64,000 nt of DNA from Planctomycetes bacterium MalM25 (GTDB lineage Bacteria > Planctomycetota > Planctomycetia > Pirellulales > Lacipirellulaceae), in contig CP036424.1 of assembly GCA_007745835.1 (NCBI GenBank), positions 2,529,968 through 2,593,967 on the forward strand, read 5' to 3'. Of the stretch, positions 32,488 to 41,270 are shown piece by piece. The notes under the pieces are model-generated. The model searched no databases. It saw nothing but the letters and a program-made list of their open reading frames with translations, and was not told the DNA's origin. The position numbers were made by a program, and so were the translations under genes. The first letter of the stretch is position 1; every line of letters begins with the position of its first letter.

Positions 32488-34278
32488 TCACTCTTCGCTG
32501 ACTCGCTCGCTGAGTCGCTCGACTTCGGCGTAATACGAACCGACCCGTCCACCGCCCGCCAGCTCGAAGTAGCCCATCAGGCGCGTCGAGCCGGCGGGCA
32601 GGTCGGCTTCGAAGGCGACCGCCCCCGCGTCCGGTTCGACCGGCTGCTCCGCTTCGTAGCCGGCGATGCGAACCCCCGCCGAGCGGATCGCCAACGCCTT
32701 GCCCGGCGTCTCGCGGAAGGCCTTCAAGCCCGGCACGGCGGCGCCGGCGGGCAGGCCCGCGGTCAACGGCTTGTCGGCTTCTGCCGGCCAACGCCGCAAC
32801 GTGATGCGATACCGCCCCGCGTGCTCGACCCGCACCGCCCAGTCGCCGAGGGTCTGTTGACCCGCACGGACGGTCGCCTGGTTCCAGGGGCTCGGCTTCC
32901 CGTCGGTCAGCCAGTCGTGGCAGGTCAGCCGGCTCGGGTTCTCCGCCGGGTTGCCGAGCACGAACTCGGCGTGCTTCGACAGGGCGGGCTGGAGGCTCTC
33001 CCACCACGCGTCATACGCGGCGCGGAGCCGCTCCACCACCTCGGGATGCCGTGCAGCGAGGTCGTTCTTCTGCCCGGGGTCGGCGGCGATCTCGTACAGC
33101 TGCTTACCGTTCACCAGCCGCCAACGCTGGCTCATCGTGCTGCAGTTCTTCCACTTGATCGGGTCGATCACGCGCTGCGAGTCGGTGACGATCACCCGAT
33201 CGGCCCACTCGGCCTGCGGGTCGTTGAGCAACGGCACAAGCGAGCGACCATCGAGCGGGTAGTCGTCCTTCGCCGGCAGTTCGCACAGCTCTTGCAGGGT
33301 CGGCAGCACGTCGAGGTGAGCGCTGAGCCGATCGATATCGACTCCCCGGTCGTACCCGCCCGCGGGCCAGTGGACGAAGAGCGGGACGCGGTGCCCCCCC
33401 TCGTATTCGCTCCCCTTATGGCCACGCATGCCCACATTGTGGACCCCGGCGCCGGTGGCGGAGCCGTTGTCGGTCATGAAGACAACAAGCGTGTTGTCCG
33501 CCAGGCCCTCGCTCTGGAGCCAATCACGCAGCGCGCCGACGTTCTTGTCGATGTTGGCGATCATGCCGAAGAAGAGCGCCTGCTTCTCGCCCACCTGGTC
33601 GCGGTACGGCGCCGCGTACTCCTCAGGGCAGTGCAGGGGGCCGTGCGGCGCGTTGGTCGAGACGTACGCGAAGAACGGTTCCCCGGCATCGACGCTCCGC
33701 TGGATGAACCGCTTCGCCTCGGCGAAGAAGACGTCGGTGCAGAACCCCTCGCGCCGCTCGATCCGCCCGTCGCAGAAGTACGAGTCATCGAAGTAGGCGT
33801 TATCCCACACGTCGGGCGTCTGACCGACCCCGCCCCCGCCGTGGCGGACCACGCGGTCGAAGCCGCGGTCCTCGGGGCGGAACGGGTAGTTGTCGCCCAG
33901 GTGCCACTTGCCGAACATGCCGGTCGTGTACCCGGCGGCGGCGAACGCCTCGCCGAGGGTCGTCTCGCCCTCGAAGAGGATCGAGCGTCCCATGATCGTG
34001 TGCCACGGGCCGCAGCGGTTCGTGTAATGCCCGCTCATCAGCGCCCCGCGCGAGGGTGAGCAGGTCGGGCTCACGTGGAAGTCGGTGAACCGCGCGCTCT
34101 GGGCGTGCAGGGCGTCGAGGTGCGGCGTCTTGAGAACCGGGTTGCCGTGGCAGCTCAGGTCGCCGTAGCCCTGATCGTCGGTGATGATGAACAGGACGTT
34201 GGGCCGTTCACCCGCGGTGACGATCGAGCACGCCGCCAACAGAAGAGGGAGCAACAACAGCGCAAGACGGTGAGGCAT
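32488..34278 (-). CDS. Secreted type I sulfatase (arylsulfatase family)
   Basis: 596 residues. The N-terminus LLLLPLLLAACSIV has a possible lipobox with C17, so the enzyme may be a lipoprotein. The sulfatase core begins RPNVLFIITDDQGYGD with metal-binding D34 and D35. The formylglycine motif is CSPSR at 73-77, the cysteine-type class that needs FGE maturation. Later HLGDNYPF, APHGPLHC and TDNGSATGAG are typical. The last about 130 residues form an additional beta-rich domain (VRVEHAGRYRITLRRWPAE). The expected role is removal of sulfate from polysaccharides, common in marine planctomycetes; substrate specificity cannot be told from sequence. Confidence 0.93.
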   Translation of the reverse strand: MPHRLALLLLPLLLAACSIVTAGERPNVLFIITDDQGYGDLSCHGNPVLKTPHLDALHAQSARFTDFHVSPTCSPSRGALMSGHYTNRCGPWHTIMGRSILFEGETTLGEAFAAAGYTTGMFGKWHLGDNYPFRPEDRGFDRVVRHGGGGVGQTPDVWDNAYFDDSYFCDGRIERREGFCTDVFFAEAKRFIQRSVDAGEPFFAYVSTNAPHGPLHCPEEYAAPYRDQVGEKQALFFGMIANIDKNVGALRDWLQSEGLADNTLVVFMTDNGSATGAGVHNVGMRGHKGSEYEGGHRVPLFVHWPAGGYDRGVDIDRLSAHLDVLPTLQELCELPAKDDYPLDGRSLVPLLNDPQAEWADRVIVTDSQRVIDPIKWKNCSTMSQRWRLVNGKQLYEIAADPGQKNDLAARHPEVVERLRAAYDAWWESLQPALSKHAEFVLGNPAENPSRLTCHDWLTDGKPSPWNQATVRAGQQTLGDWAVRVEHAGRYRITLRRWPAEADKPLTAGLPAGAAVPGLKAFRETPGKALAIRSAGVRIAGYEAEQPVEPDAGAVAFEADLPAGSTRLMGYFELAGGGRVGSYYAEVERLSERVSEE

Positions 34279-34463
34279 ATCGGAACGTTGCTGACTAGAG
34301 TCGCCGAGGGAAGGGAGGAGCCGCTAATCCTATAATGTCTCATGAAGCGACTCCGAGCCGCGCCCGTCAGAAAGCGACCAAACAGGATTTTAAACCACCT
34401 ACCGGTTCGCTCTCGTCTGGTCGCTTTCCAACGGGCGCCGCTGAGGACCATCATAGCCACCAG

Positions 34464-35282
34464 CTAGCGACCTGATCCGACAAGCAATCGCTCCGAGCGC
34501 CCGTAGAGATAGACGAAAGCCGTCGATCCCGCGCACAGCAGGTGCCAGGCGGCGTGGCCCTGCCAGAAGGAGTCGGGGTCGCACCAGGGCCCGGCGCTCG
34601 TGCTCACGCGCGAGCAGGCGTAGGCGGCCAGGAAAGTGACGATCGCCCAGAGCAGGTAGTTGGCGTCGATCCGCTGCCTCCGACGGTTCCGCCAACGACC
34701 GACCAGCTCGATCGCGATCGCCGTGGCGATCATGGCGCCGAACAGATCGCTGCCGCGGATGCTGTAGGGGTTCCCCATCACGAGCCGGGACAGCAGCGCC
34801 CCGATCTGAGCCGTGAAGAGCGCAAGGAACAACCGGTCCCCACCGCGAGCGAGACGCGTCGTCGCGAAGGCGATGCACCACGCGCCCCACAGGTGCATCG
34901 CCAGCAAGTCGAGCGTGCCCCCCCAAGGCGTCATCGAGGCGTGTAACGCCGTGCTCCCCAATCCGATACCGATCGAGCAGAGGGCGTAGCCGACCGGGTA
35001 GCGGACGGTCGTGACGATCGGGTTGTTCCAGTCGGGCGTCTTGCGGGCGCCGACGTCACGCCACGCCTGCCAGCCGATGGCGAGGCCGACCAGCAGAAAG
35101 CCGGCGTTCGAGTAGGTGTTGGCGGGCTGCATGACTGGCCCGGGCCGGGTCGCCTCGCAGAAGTCGCGTCCGGCGGCGCCGACTTCGCCCGGCCAACCCG
35201 TGACGCCCAAGCCTATCAGGACCGCGAGACCCAACAAGGTCGCGGCGGCGGGGATCGTGAAGCAGAGGTGGGCGCGAGGCAT
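34464..35282 (-). CDS. Ceramidase-like (CREST superfamily) membrane protein
   Basis: 272 residues, about seven transmembrane helices. Motifs fit the alkaline ceramidase/CREST layout: DFCEATRPG and QPANTYSNAGFLLVG early, GLGSTALHASMTPWGGTLDLL in the middle with the conserved Ser, His and Asp, and HAAWHLLCAGSTAFVYLY at the end with two further zinc-ligand-type histidines. Such enzymes hydrolyse amide bonds of sphingolipids, or in other members act as receptors or hydrolases. Sphingolipids are not typical of planctomycetes, so the substrate is open. It lies between a sulfatase gene and transketolase without operon links. Confidence 0.75.
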   Translation of the reverse strand: MPRAHLCFTIPAAATLLGLAVLIGLGVTGWPGEVGAAGRDFCEATRPGPVMQPANTYSNAGFLLVGLAIGWQAWRDVGARKTPDWNNPIVTTVRYPVGYALCSIGIGLGSTALHASMTPWGGTLDLLAMHLWGAWCIAFATTRLARGGDRLFLALFTAQIGALLSRLVMGNPYSIRGSDLFGAMIATAIAIELVGRWRNRRRQRIDANYLLWAIVTFLAAYACSRVSTSAGPWCDPDSFWQGHAAWHLLCAGSTAFVYLYGRSERLLVGSGR

Positions 35283-35626
35283 CGGCTCAGCAGTTTGACC
35301 AGCCGCCCGCTTCCCACGCCGCGGTGGGGGGCGGGGGCGACGACCGAATCGGGGAATGACGGAAAGCTGAGCCGTGTTCCCGAGGGGATCGACGCGTCAC
35401 GCACTTTGATCGACCGGCAGGGCGTTCGCGGCGGCGACAACTGACTCGTCGATGGACAGGGCCTTTGCAGGGGGGCAGAACCGCATCCTAGCAGCTCATG
35501 GGCCCCGCGGCGTGACCAACCAGGCGCCGCGTGCGGGGCATCGTTGACCATCTGACGAGTGTCCGCGTACACTATCGCGATCGTAACTCGTTTGCCAGGC
35601 AATCCTTAAGCCCTTTCCGCACGCCG
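35283..35626. other. Intergenic region with the transketolase promoter
   Basis: About 340 bases between divergent genes. The right end holds the promoter listed separately. The rest shows no coding character; the GC-rich tract around 35316-35340 has no clear hairpin partner. Confidence 0.5.
35544..35573 (+). promoter_or_regulatory. Sigma-70-like promoter of the transketolase gene
   Basis: TTGACC (35544-35549) and TACACT (35568-35573) with an 18-nt spacer, 54 bases upstream of the ATG at 35627. Confidence 0.6.
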
Positions 35627-37678
35627 ATGTCGACCGCGACCGCCACTGACGCTACAAGCGTCGATGCCATGAACAACGCCATCACCGCGATCCGCACCCT
35701 CAGCATGGACGGCGTGCAGGCGGCCAACTCGGGGCACCCGGGCACGCCGATGGCCCTGGCGCCGATCGCCTACAAGCTGTGGGCGGACGTGATGAATTAC
35801 GACCCGGCAGCGCCCGATTGGCCGAACCGCGATCGCTACGTGCTGTCGTGCGGGCACGCGTCGATGCTGATCTACTCGGTGATCCACCTCGCCGGCGTGA
35901 AGAAGCCGGACGGCTCGCCCGCGCTGACGCTCGACGACCTGAAGAACTTCCGCCAGCTCGACAGCCTCACGCCGGGCCACCCGGAAGTCGGGCACACCGT
36001 CGGCGTGGAGACGACCACCGGGCCGCTCGGTCAGGGCTGCGGCAACAGCGTCGGCATGGCGATCGCCAGCCGCTGGCTCGGCGCCCGCTACAACAAGCCG
36101 GGCCACGATCTGTTCGACTACAACGTCTACGTCCAGTGCAGCGACGGCGACCTCATGGAGGGCGTCGCGTGCGAGGCGGCCTCGATCGCCGGGCACCTCG
36201 GCCTGTCGAACCTCTGCTGGCTGTACGACGACAACAACATCACGATCGAGGGCGACACGTCGCTCGCGTTCACTGAGGACGTTGGCAAGAAGTTCGAGGG
36301 CCTCGGCTGGAACGTCCTGCGGGTCGACGACGCGAACGACCTAGCCGCCCTCGGCCGCGCGATCGACGCCTTCGGCGCCGAGCAAGAGAAGCCGACTCTG
36401 GTCATCGTGAAGAGCGTCATCGCCTGGGGCGCCCCGACCAAGGCCAACACCCACGGAGCCCACGGAGCCCCGCTGGGAGACGAGGAGATCGCCGCCACCA
36501 AGAAGGTGTACGGCGTGCCCGAGGACGAGAAGTTCTATGTGCCCGACGGCGTGATGGAGCACTTCCAATCGACCCTCGGCGCCCGCGGCGCGTCGGCCTC
36601 GGCCGACTGGAACGCGAAGCTCGCCGCGTACGAGAAGGAGTTCCCTGAGCAAGCCGCCGAGGTCAAAGAGATCGCCGCGGGCGGCTTCCCCGCGGGCTGG
36701 GACGCCGACCTGCCGACCTTCCCCGCGGACGAGAAGGGGATGGCCACGCGCAAGTCGAGCGGCGCCTCGCTCAACGCGATCGCGAAGAACTTCCCCTGGC
36801 TGCTGGGCGGCTCGGCCGACCTGGCGCCCTCGAACAACACGAACCTCGACGGCGAGTCGAGCTTCAGCCGCGAGGACTACTCGGGCCGCGTCTTCCACTT
36901 CGGCATCCGCGAGCACGGCATGGCCGCGGCGGCCAACGGCATGGCGCTCTGCGGGCTGCGTCCCTTCGCGGCGACGTTCTTCGTCTTCAGCGACTACAAC
37001 CGCCCCAGCATCCGGCTCAGTTCGATCATGAACCTGCCGGTCATTTATGTCTTCACGCACGACTCGATCGGCGTGGGCGAGGACGGGCCGACCCACCAGC
37101 CGGTCGAGCAGCTCGCCGCCTGCCGCGCGATCCCCGGCGTGATCGTCCTACGCCCCGGCGACGCCAACGAGACCGCCCAGGCCTGGAAGGCGGCCGTCGC
37201 CGAGACCAAGCGTCCCAGCCTCCTGGTCCTCACCCGCCAGAACCTGCCGACCCTGTGCCGCGACAAGTACGCGGCGGCCGAGAACACGGCCAAGGGCGCC
37301 TACGTGCTGGCCGACGCGGCGGACGGCAAACCGAGCGTCATCCTGATGGCCTCCGGCAGCGAGCTCTCGCTCGCCGTGGCGGCCTACGAGAAGCTGACCG
37401 CTGAGGGCGTCGCCGCCCGTGTGGTCAGCGTCCCCTCGATGGAGCTCTTCGAGGACCAGGACGCGGCCTACAAGGAGTCGGTTCTGCCGAAGAGCGTCAC
37501 CGCCCGCGTCGCGGTCGAGGCGGCGCTGCGTCAGCCGTGGGACCGTTACCTCGGCCTCGACGGCGAGTTCGTCGGCATGGACAACTTCGGCGCCTCGGCG
37601 CCGGCGGCCCTGGTCTTCGAGCAACGGGGCATCACGGTCGACGGCGTCCTCGCCGCGGCGAAGCGAGCCCTCGCATGA
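35627..37678 (+). CDS. tkt: Transketolase
   Basis: 683 residues from ATG 35627, which agrees with the usual length of about 670; upstream frame is treated as leader because the promoter lies inside it. Motifs: NSGHPGTPMALAPIAY near the start, GHPEVGHTVGVETTTGPLGQG, the thiamine diphosphate site CSDGDLMEGVACEAA through YDDNNITIEG, and FHFGIREHGMAAAANGMAL in the pyrimidine domain. DSIGVGEDGPTHQPVEQ is also typical. It moves two-carbon units between sugar phosphates in the pentose phosphate pathway. The next gene starts in its stop codon. Confidence 0.97.
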   Translation: MSTATATDATSVDAMNNAITAIRTLSMDGVQAANSGHPGTPMALAPIAYKLWADVMNYDPAAPDWPNRDRYVLSCGHASMLIYSVIHLAGVKKPDGSPALTLDDLKNFRQLDSLTPGHPEVGHTVGVETTTGPLGQGCGNSVGMAIASRWLGARYNKPGHDLFDYNVYVQCSDGDLMEGVACEAASIAGHLGLSNLCWLYDDNNITIEGDTSLAFTEDVGKKFEGLGWNVLRVDDANDLAALGRAIDAFGAEQEKPTLVIVKSVIAWGAPTKANTHGAHGAPLGDEEIAATKKVYGVPEDEKFYVPDGVMEHFQSTLGARGASASADWNAKLAAYEKEFPEQAAEVKEIAAGGFPAGWDADLPTFPADEKGMATRKSSGASLNAIAKNFPWLLGGSADLAPSNNTNLDGESSFSREDYSGRVFHFGIREHGMAAAANGMALCGLRPFAATFFVFSDYNRPSIRLSSIMNLPVIYVFTHDSIGVGEDGPTHQPVEQLAACRAIPGVIVLRPGDANETAQAWKAAVAETKRPSLLVLTRQNLPTLCRDKYAAAENTAKGAYVLADAADGKPSVILMASGSELSLAVAAYEKLTAEGVAARVVSVPSMELFEDQDAAYKESVLPKSVTARVAVEAALRQPWDRYLGLDGEFVGMDNFGASAPAALVFEQRGITVDGVLAAAKRALA

Positions 37679-39285
37679 ACCGCGCCGGGGCGGCGATCGG
37701 CGTTTGGCTTTTGACGGCCTGTTCGCTCCTGGGAGCGGACTGGCGCGATCACCTCCCCGCCGACTGGCTCCTGGTCGCCGAGGCGCCCAGCCTCGCGGCG
37801 CTCGACGAACTGGCTCCACAGCTTTTCGAGCCCTGGGGACGCCCCGCGCCGCCGCTGCGGGCGACCCTGGCCACGCTCGCCCCCCGGGGCGCCTTCGCCG
37901 AACGGTCGTGGGCGATCGTGGTCGCGTCGGGCGAGGCGGGGGAGCCGACGGTCGCTGCGTTCGCGCCGACCGATGACTTCGACGCCCTCTGCACGGCGCT
38001 CGACGCCGACCGCGCGGACGACCTCGCGATCGCCAGCCTCTTCGGGTTTGACCTCGCGATCGAGCCGCTCAACGGGTGGGCGCGGTTCTCGCTGCTCGAC
38101 TCGCCTCCCGAATACGGCCCTGCCGAAACGCCCTCGCCGCGCGCCGGCGAAGCGACCGACACGCTCCGGGTCACCCTCTCCGCCGATGGCTGCCTCCGTT
38201 TCGCCGCTTACCTCGAGGAGCTGAGGCGTGGTCAGGTCACCGACCGGCGCCGGCGGCACGGGCCGCTGCGCTGGCCCAGCGACTTCAAGGCGGCCGTTGA
38301 TCGGCTGGCGCCCTACGCCCCGGTCGCCTCGGCGGTCGCCGGCTGGGGCGAACCGATCATGCTGGTCGCGAGCCACCGCGACGACGCCGTGGAGATCGAG
38401 CTCACCACCCCGTTGGCCACGGAGATCCAACGCCCACCGGCGCCTTCAAGAGCGCTCGATCCGACGGACGCGATCCTTACGCTCAACGCGCCCGGCGCGC
38501 TGCCCGCCCCGCTGATCGACCTCGTCCTGGCGTTGATGCAGAGCCGGCCCGGCCAGATCGAAGCGCCCGAGCACCCGCAGCCGCAGTGGGACGACTTCGC
38601 CGACGCGTGCCGCGAGTTGCTAAGCGGCTGCCAATCCAGCCAGGCCGTCCTGCACCTGCCGGCCGCTGGCGAGCCCGCCGCCGCCAACGAGACCGCCGCG
38701 TTCACTTGGGACGACTCCGCCGGCCCCCTCGGCGACCGGCTGCGGCTGGGCGTCGATCGTTGGAACACGATGATCGACGCCGCGCAAGCCCGCACGCCCC
38801 TGAAGATCGAGCTGACCCCGGTCGAGTCAACGGGCGGTTACCGCCTGCGCAGCGATCTTATCGAGAGCACGGGACTCGAAGCCTCGCCCGAGATCGAAGC
38901 GATCTTCAACCGCTACTACGGCGACGGGCGTTGGGCGACCGCCGAGCTGACCCCGCTGGGCCAGAACGGCTGGATCGCGGCGATGCGTCCCAACGGGGCG
39001 GCTCGCCTCGCGTCGTCCCCTAATGCATCGACCGCCGACGAGACGCTCCTGCACGGTGAGCTGTGGCTCGATCGCCTGATCACCTGGCGGCAACAGCTCG
39101 ACTCGCTGCTCAACACGGGCTCCGCCAACCACCGCGTGCGGCCCCCCATGCACCAGACGCCGCCGATCGGGTTCAGCCTGCTAGGGGGTGAGCGCCTCCG
39201 CTTGAAAGTGGTCGCTCAGCTGGCCACCTACGAAACACTCATCGAGCACTACCGCACCGAGCCAAGGCGGCGTGTGTCGGAGTGA
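37675..39285 (+). CDS. Secreted protein of unknown function
   Basis: 536 residues, ATG overlapping the transketolase stop as ATGA. The start AAIGVWLLTACSLLGADW is a signal peptide, possibly with a lipobox-like C. The body has WRDHLPADWLLVAEAPSLAALDEL, a recurring planctomycete pattern in proteins that I know only as hypothetical. No catalytic motif or repeat is evident; the sequence alternates helical and strand regions with many Pro/Ala runs. Coupling to tkt is probably positional. Confidence 0.6.
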   Translation: MNRAGAAIGVWLLTACSLLGADWRDHLPADWLLVAEAPSLAALDELAPQLFEPWGRPAPPLRATLATLAPRGAFAERSWAIVVASGEAGEPTVAAFAPTDDFDALCTALDADRADDLAIASLFGFDLAIEPLNGWARFSLLDSPPEYGPAETPSPRAGEATDTLRVTLSADGCLRFAAYLEELRRGQVTDRRRRHGPLRWPSDFKAAVDRLAPYAPVASAVAGWGEPIMLVASHRDDAVEIELTTPLATEIQRPPAPSRALDPTDAILTLNAPGALPAPLIDLVLALMQSRPGQIEAPEHPQPQWDDFADACRELLSGCQSSQAVLHLPAAGEPAAANETAAFTWDDSAGPLGDRLRLGVDRWNTMIDAAQARTPLKIELTPVESTGGYRLRSDLIESTGLEASPEIEAIFNRYYGDGRWATAELTPLGQNGWIAAMRPNGAARLASSPNASTADETLLHGELWLDRLITWRQQLDSLLNTGSANHRVRPPMHQTPPIGFSLLGGERLRLKVVAQLATYETLIEHYRTEPRRRVSE

Positions 39286-39362
39286 GTCGTCGCGTGTTAG
39301 ACACACTCTCAGGATGCTGTTAGCCTGTGTCCAACGCCCTTCATGCTCGTCGGAAACATCCC

Positions 39363-39710
39363 ATGCACACCCCGCCGCTCGCCTACGCGTTTGAGTCGCT
39401 CGGGCCTGCGTTCAGCGTCCTGTCATTGGTCGTCTTGATCGTTTTCAGCCTGGCCCTGCTGTACCTGCTCTTTGAGCTGGCGGGCTTGCCCGGCCGCGTC
39501 GCCGTGGCGCGAAAGCACCCACGTGCCGACGCGGTGCGGATTTGCGGTTGGCTCGGGCTGCTCACCGGGATCGGCTGGGTGATCGCCATGGTCTGGGCCT
39601 ACAGCCAACCCCGCCCACTCGGGGCCGGGTTGGACGCGGAGCGGATCGTCTCGGACCTTGAGCAAGCGGTCGCACGCCTCGAACAACGTGAAGGGAGGGC
39701 CAGGACATGA
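39363..39710 (+). CDS. DUF3302-like (YiaW-type) small membrane protein
   Basis: 115 residues from ATG 39363. It has two hydrophobic segments (FSVLSLVVLIVFSLALLYLLF and IRICGWLGLLTGIGWVIAMVW equivalent region) joined by ELAGLPGRVAVARKHPRADAV, the segment I recognise from DUF3302/YiaW proteins. The C-terminus is a short coiled coil (LEQAVARLEQREG). In enterobacteria YiaW is encoded beside the HlyD-like YiaV; the same arrangement is seen here with a small gene between. Its stop overlaps the next start by four bases. Confidence 0.75.
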   Translation: MHTPPLAYAFESLGPAFSVLSLVVLIVFSLALLYLLFELAGLPGRVAVARKHPRADAVRICGWLGLLTGIGWVIAMVWAYSQPRPLGAGLDAERIVSDLEQAVARLEQREGRART

Positions 39711-39889
39711 TCGTTTCGGTTCTGACCTGTCTCTTTGTGATGTACCTGTACCAGCACCTGAAGGCCGAGGAAGAGGCCGCTTCGGGCGAGGGCGACACGG
39801 CCGGCGGGCTCGAGCAGCGGATCGCCTCGTTGCGAGCCCGTCTCGAAGCCCTGGCCAGCGCCCCCCGCCGCGGAGGCGACGCGTCATGA
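39707..39889 (+). CDS. Small membrane protein between YiaW- and YiaV-like genes
   Basis: 60 residues. One transmembrane segment (VSVLTCLFVMYLYQHL) precedes an acidic linker and a coiled-coil helix (LEQRIASLRARLEALA). Both ends overlap neighbours by the ATGA pattern, so it is translated together with them and is likely part of the same complex. I know of no characterised homologue. Confidence 0.7.
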   Translation: MIVSVLTCLFVMYLYQHLKAEEEAASGEGDTAGGLEQRIASLRARLEALASAPRRGGDAS

Positions 39890-41010
39890 TGTGGCTCCTC
39901 GGAGGCGCTTACTGCCTCGTCATCTGGCTCGTGTTCGCGAAGTGGCGGCTGCTCCGGCTCTCGCTGCCGATCGCGTTGCTGCTCGCCTCGATCGGCCCGC
40001 TGCTGATCGTCTCGTGGCTGTTCTGCGCCCAGTACTATCACCCCTACTCGAACTCGGCGATCGCGTTCGACCGCACGATCCTGATCGTTCCTCAGATCTC
40101 TAAGCGAGTGCCGGTCACGTCGATCAACGTGAAACCGAACACGCTGATCAAGAAGGGCGAGACGCTCTTCGAGCTGGACCGGGCCCCGCTGCAAGCGGAC
40201 GCCGACAACGCCGCCGCCGCCGTGAACGAGGCGCGGGCGCAGGTCGATGTCTCCGAGGCGGCGGTCGTCACCGCGCAGGCGACGGTCAAGCGCGCCCGGG
40301 CAGACCTCGCGTACTACACGAACAAGCGGAAACGCGACGCCGACCTGGTGAAGACCAACGTCGTCAGCCAAGAGGAATTCGAGCAGACCCTCGCGACCTA
40401 CCAGCAGGCCGCCTCGGGATTGGACGAAGCCCTCGCCGCCGAGCGTCAGGCGAAGCTGGGCGTCGATCTGGCGAACACCCGCCTGCGCGAGGCGGAGGTC
40501 AACCTGAAGGACGCACAATACGACCTCGAGCAGACGACGGTCATCGCCCCCACGGACGGCTACGTCACGAACCAACAGCTCCGCGTCGGCTCGCCGGCGG
40601 GCGGGCTCGGCTTCCGGCCGGTCATGACCTTCATCGAGTCGCAGCCCGAAGAGGACCGCGTCGTCGTGGCGACCTTCGGCCAGAAGAACTTCCTCTTGAT
40701 CGAACCGGGCCAATACGCCGAGGTGATCCTCAAGGGCTACCCCGGCCGGGTCTTCCACGGCGAGGTCCTGGAGACCATCGAGATCGTCGGTCAGGGACAA
40801 CTCCTCCCCGGCGGCGACTTGCCCGAGCAGATCGCCAGCGGCCTGCCCGCCCGCTTCGCCGTGAAGATCAAGCTCAACGACACGGCCGGTCTCCGCGTCC
40901 CCGGCGGCTCGCGCGGCCAGGCGGCGGTCTACACCGACAACGTGCAGGTCGCCGGCATCCCGATCATGTTCGTCCTGCGGGCGAACGGCTGGCTGAACTA
41001 CCTGCTCTGA
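39886..41010 (+). CDS. HlyD/EmrA-family membrane fusion protein (YiaV-like)
   Basis: 374 residues. Two N-terminal hydrophobic segments (LGGAYCLVIWLVFAKWRLL and SLPIALLLASIGPLLIVSWL) are followed by a periplasmic adaptor: a biotinyl-lipoyl-type strand set (VTSINVKPNTLIKKGETLFE), a long hairpin coiled coil (about residues 105-205), then VIAPTDGYVTNQQLRVG and a beta-barrel region. Such proteins bridge an inner-membrane transporter to the outer membrane. No transporter or TolC-like gene is adjacent. The pairing with a DUF3302 gene matches the YiaW-YiaV arrangement. Confidence 0.88.
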   Translation: MMWLLGGAYCLVIWLVFAKWRLLRLSLPIALLLASIGPLLIVSWLFCAQYYHPYSNSAIAFDRTILIVPQISKRVPVTSINVKPNTLIKKGETLFELDRAPLQADADNAAAAVNEARAQVDVSEAAVVTAQATVKRARADLAYYTNKRKRDADLVKTNVVSQEEFEQTLATYQQAASGLDEALAAERQAKLGVDLANTRLREAEVNLKDAQYDLEQTTVIAPTDGYVTNQQLRVGSPAGGLGFRPVMTFIESQPEEDRVVVATFGQKNFLLIEPGQYAEVILKGYPGRVFHGEVLETIEIVGQGQLLPGGDLPEQIASGLPARFAVKIKLNDTAGLRVPGGSRGQAAVYTDNVQVAGIPIMFVLRANGWLNYLL

Positions 41011-41270
41011 GCCAGGCCCGCTTCAAGTCGCCTCGCCAACCGGGAGAGCTTGTGGAAGCCCCCACAGGCAGGTCACTCCCTGCGCCCTGGCGGTCAGCGA
41101 CCAACTGGCGCCGGACGAAGAAGCTGAGGCCGGTTACCGAGAGCCAGCGAGCTGCTCCGGAGGGTCACTCACTTGTACTTAGCAACCTGCGGAAAAGCGG
41201 CACTTGGCGGGCAGATTCGCATAGCCGCAAAGCCGCCGAGGTGATGCCCAGCGAAGCGACTTCAGAGACC

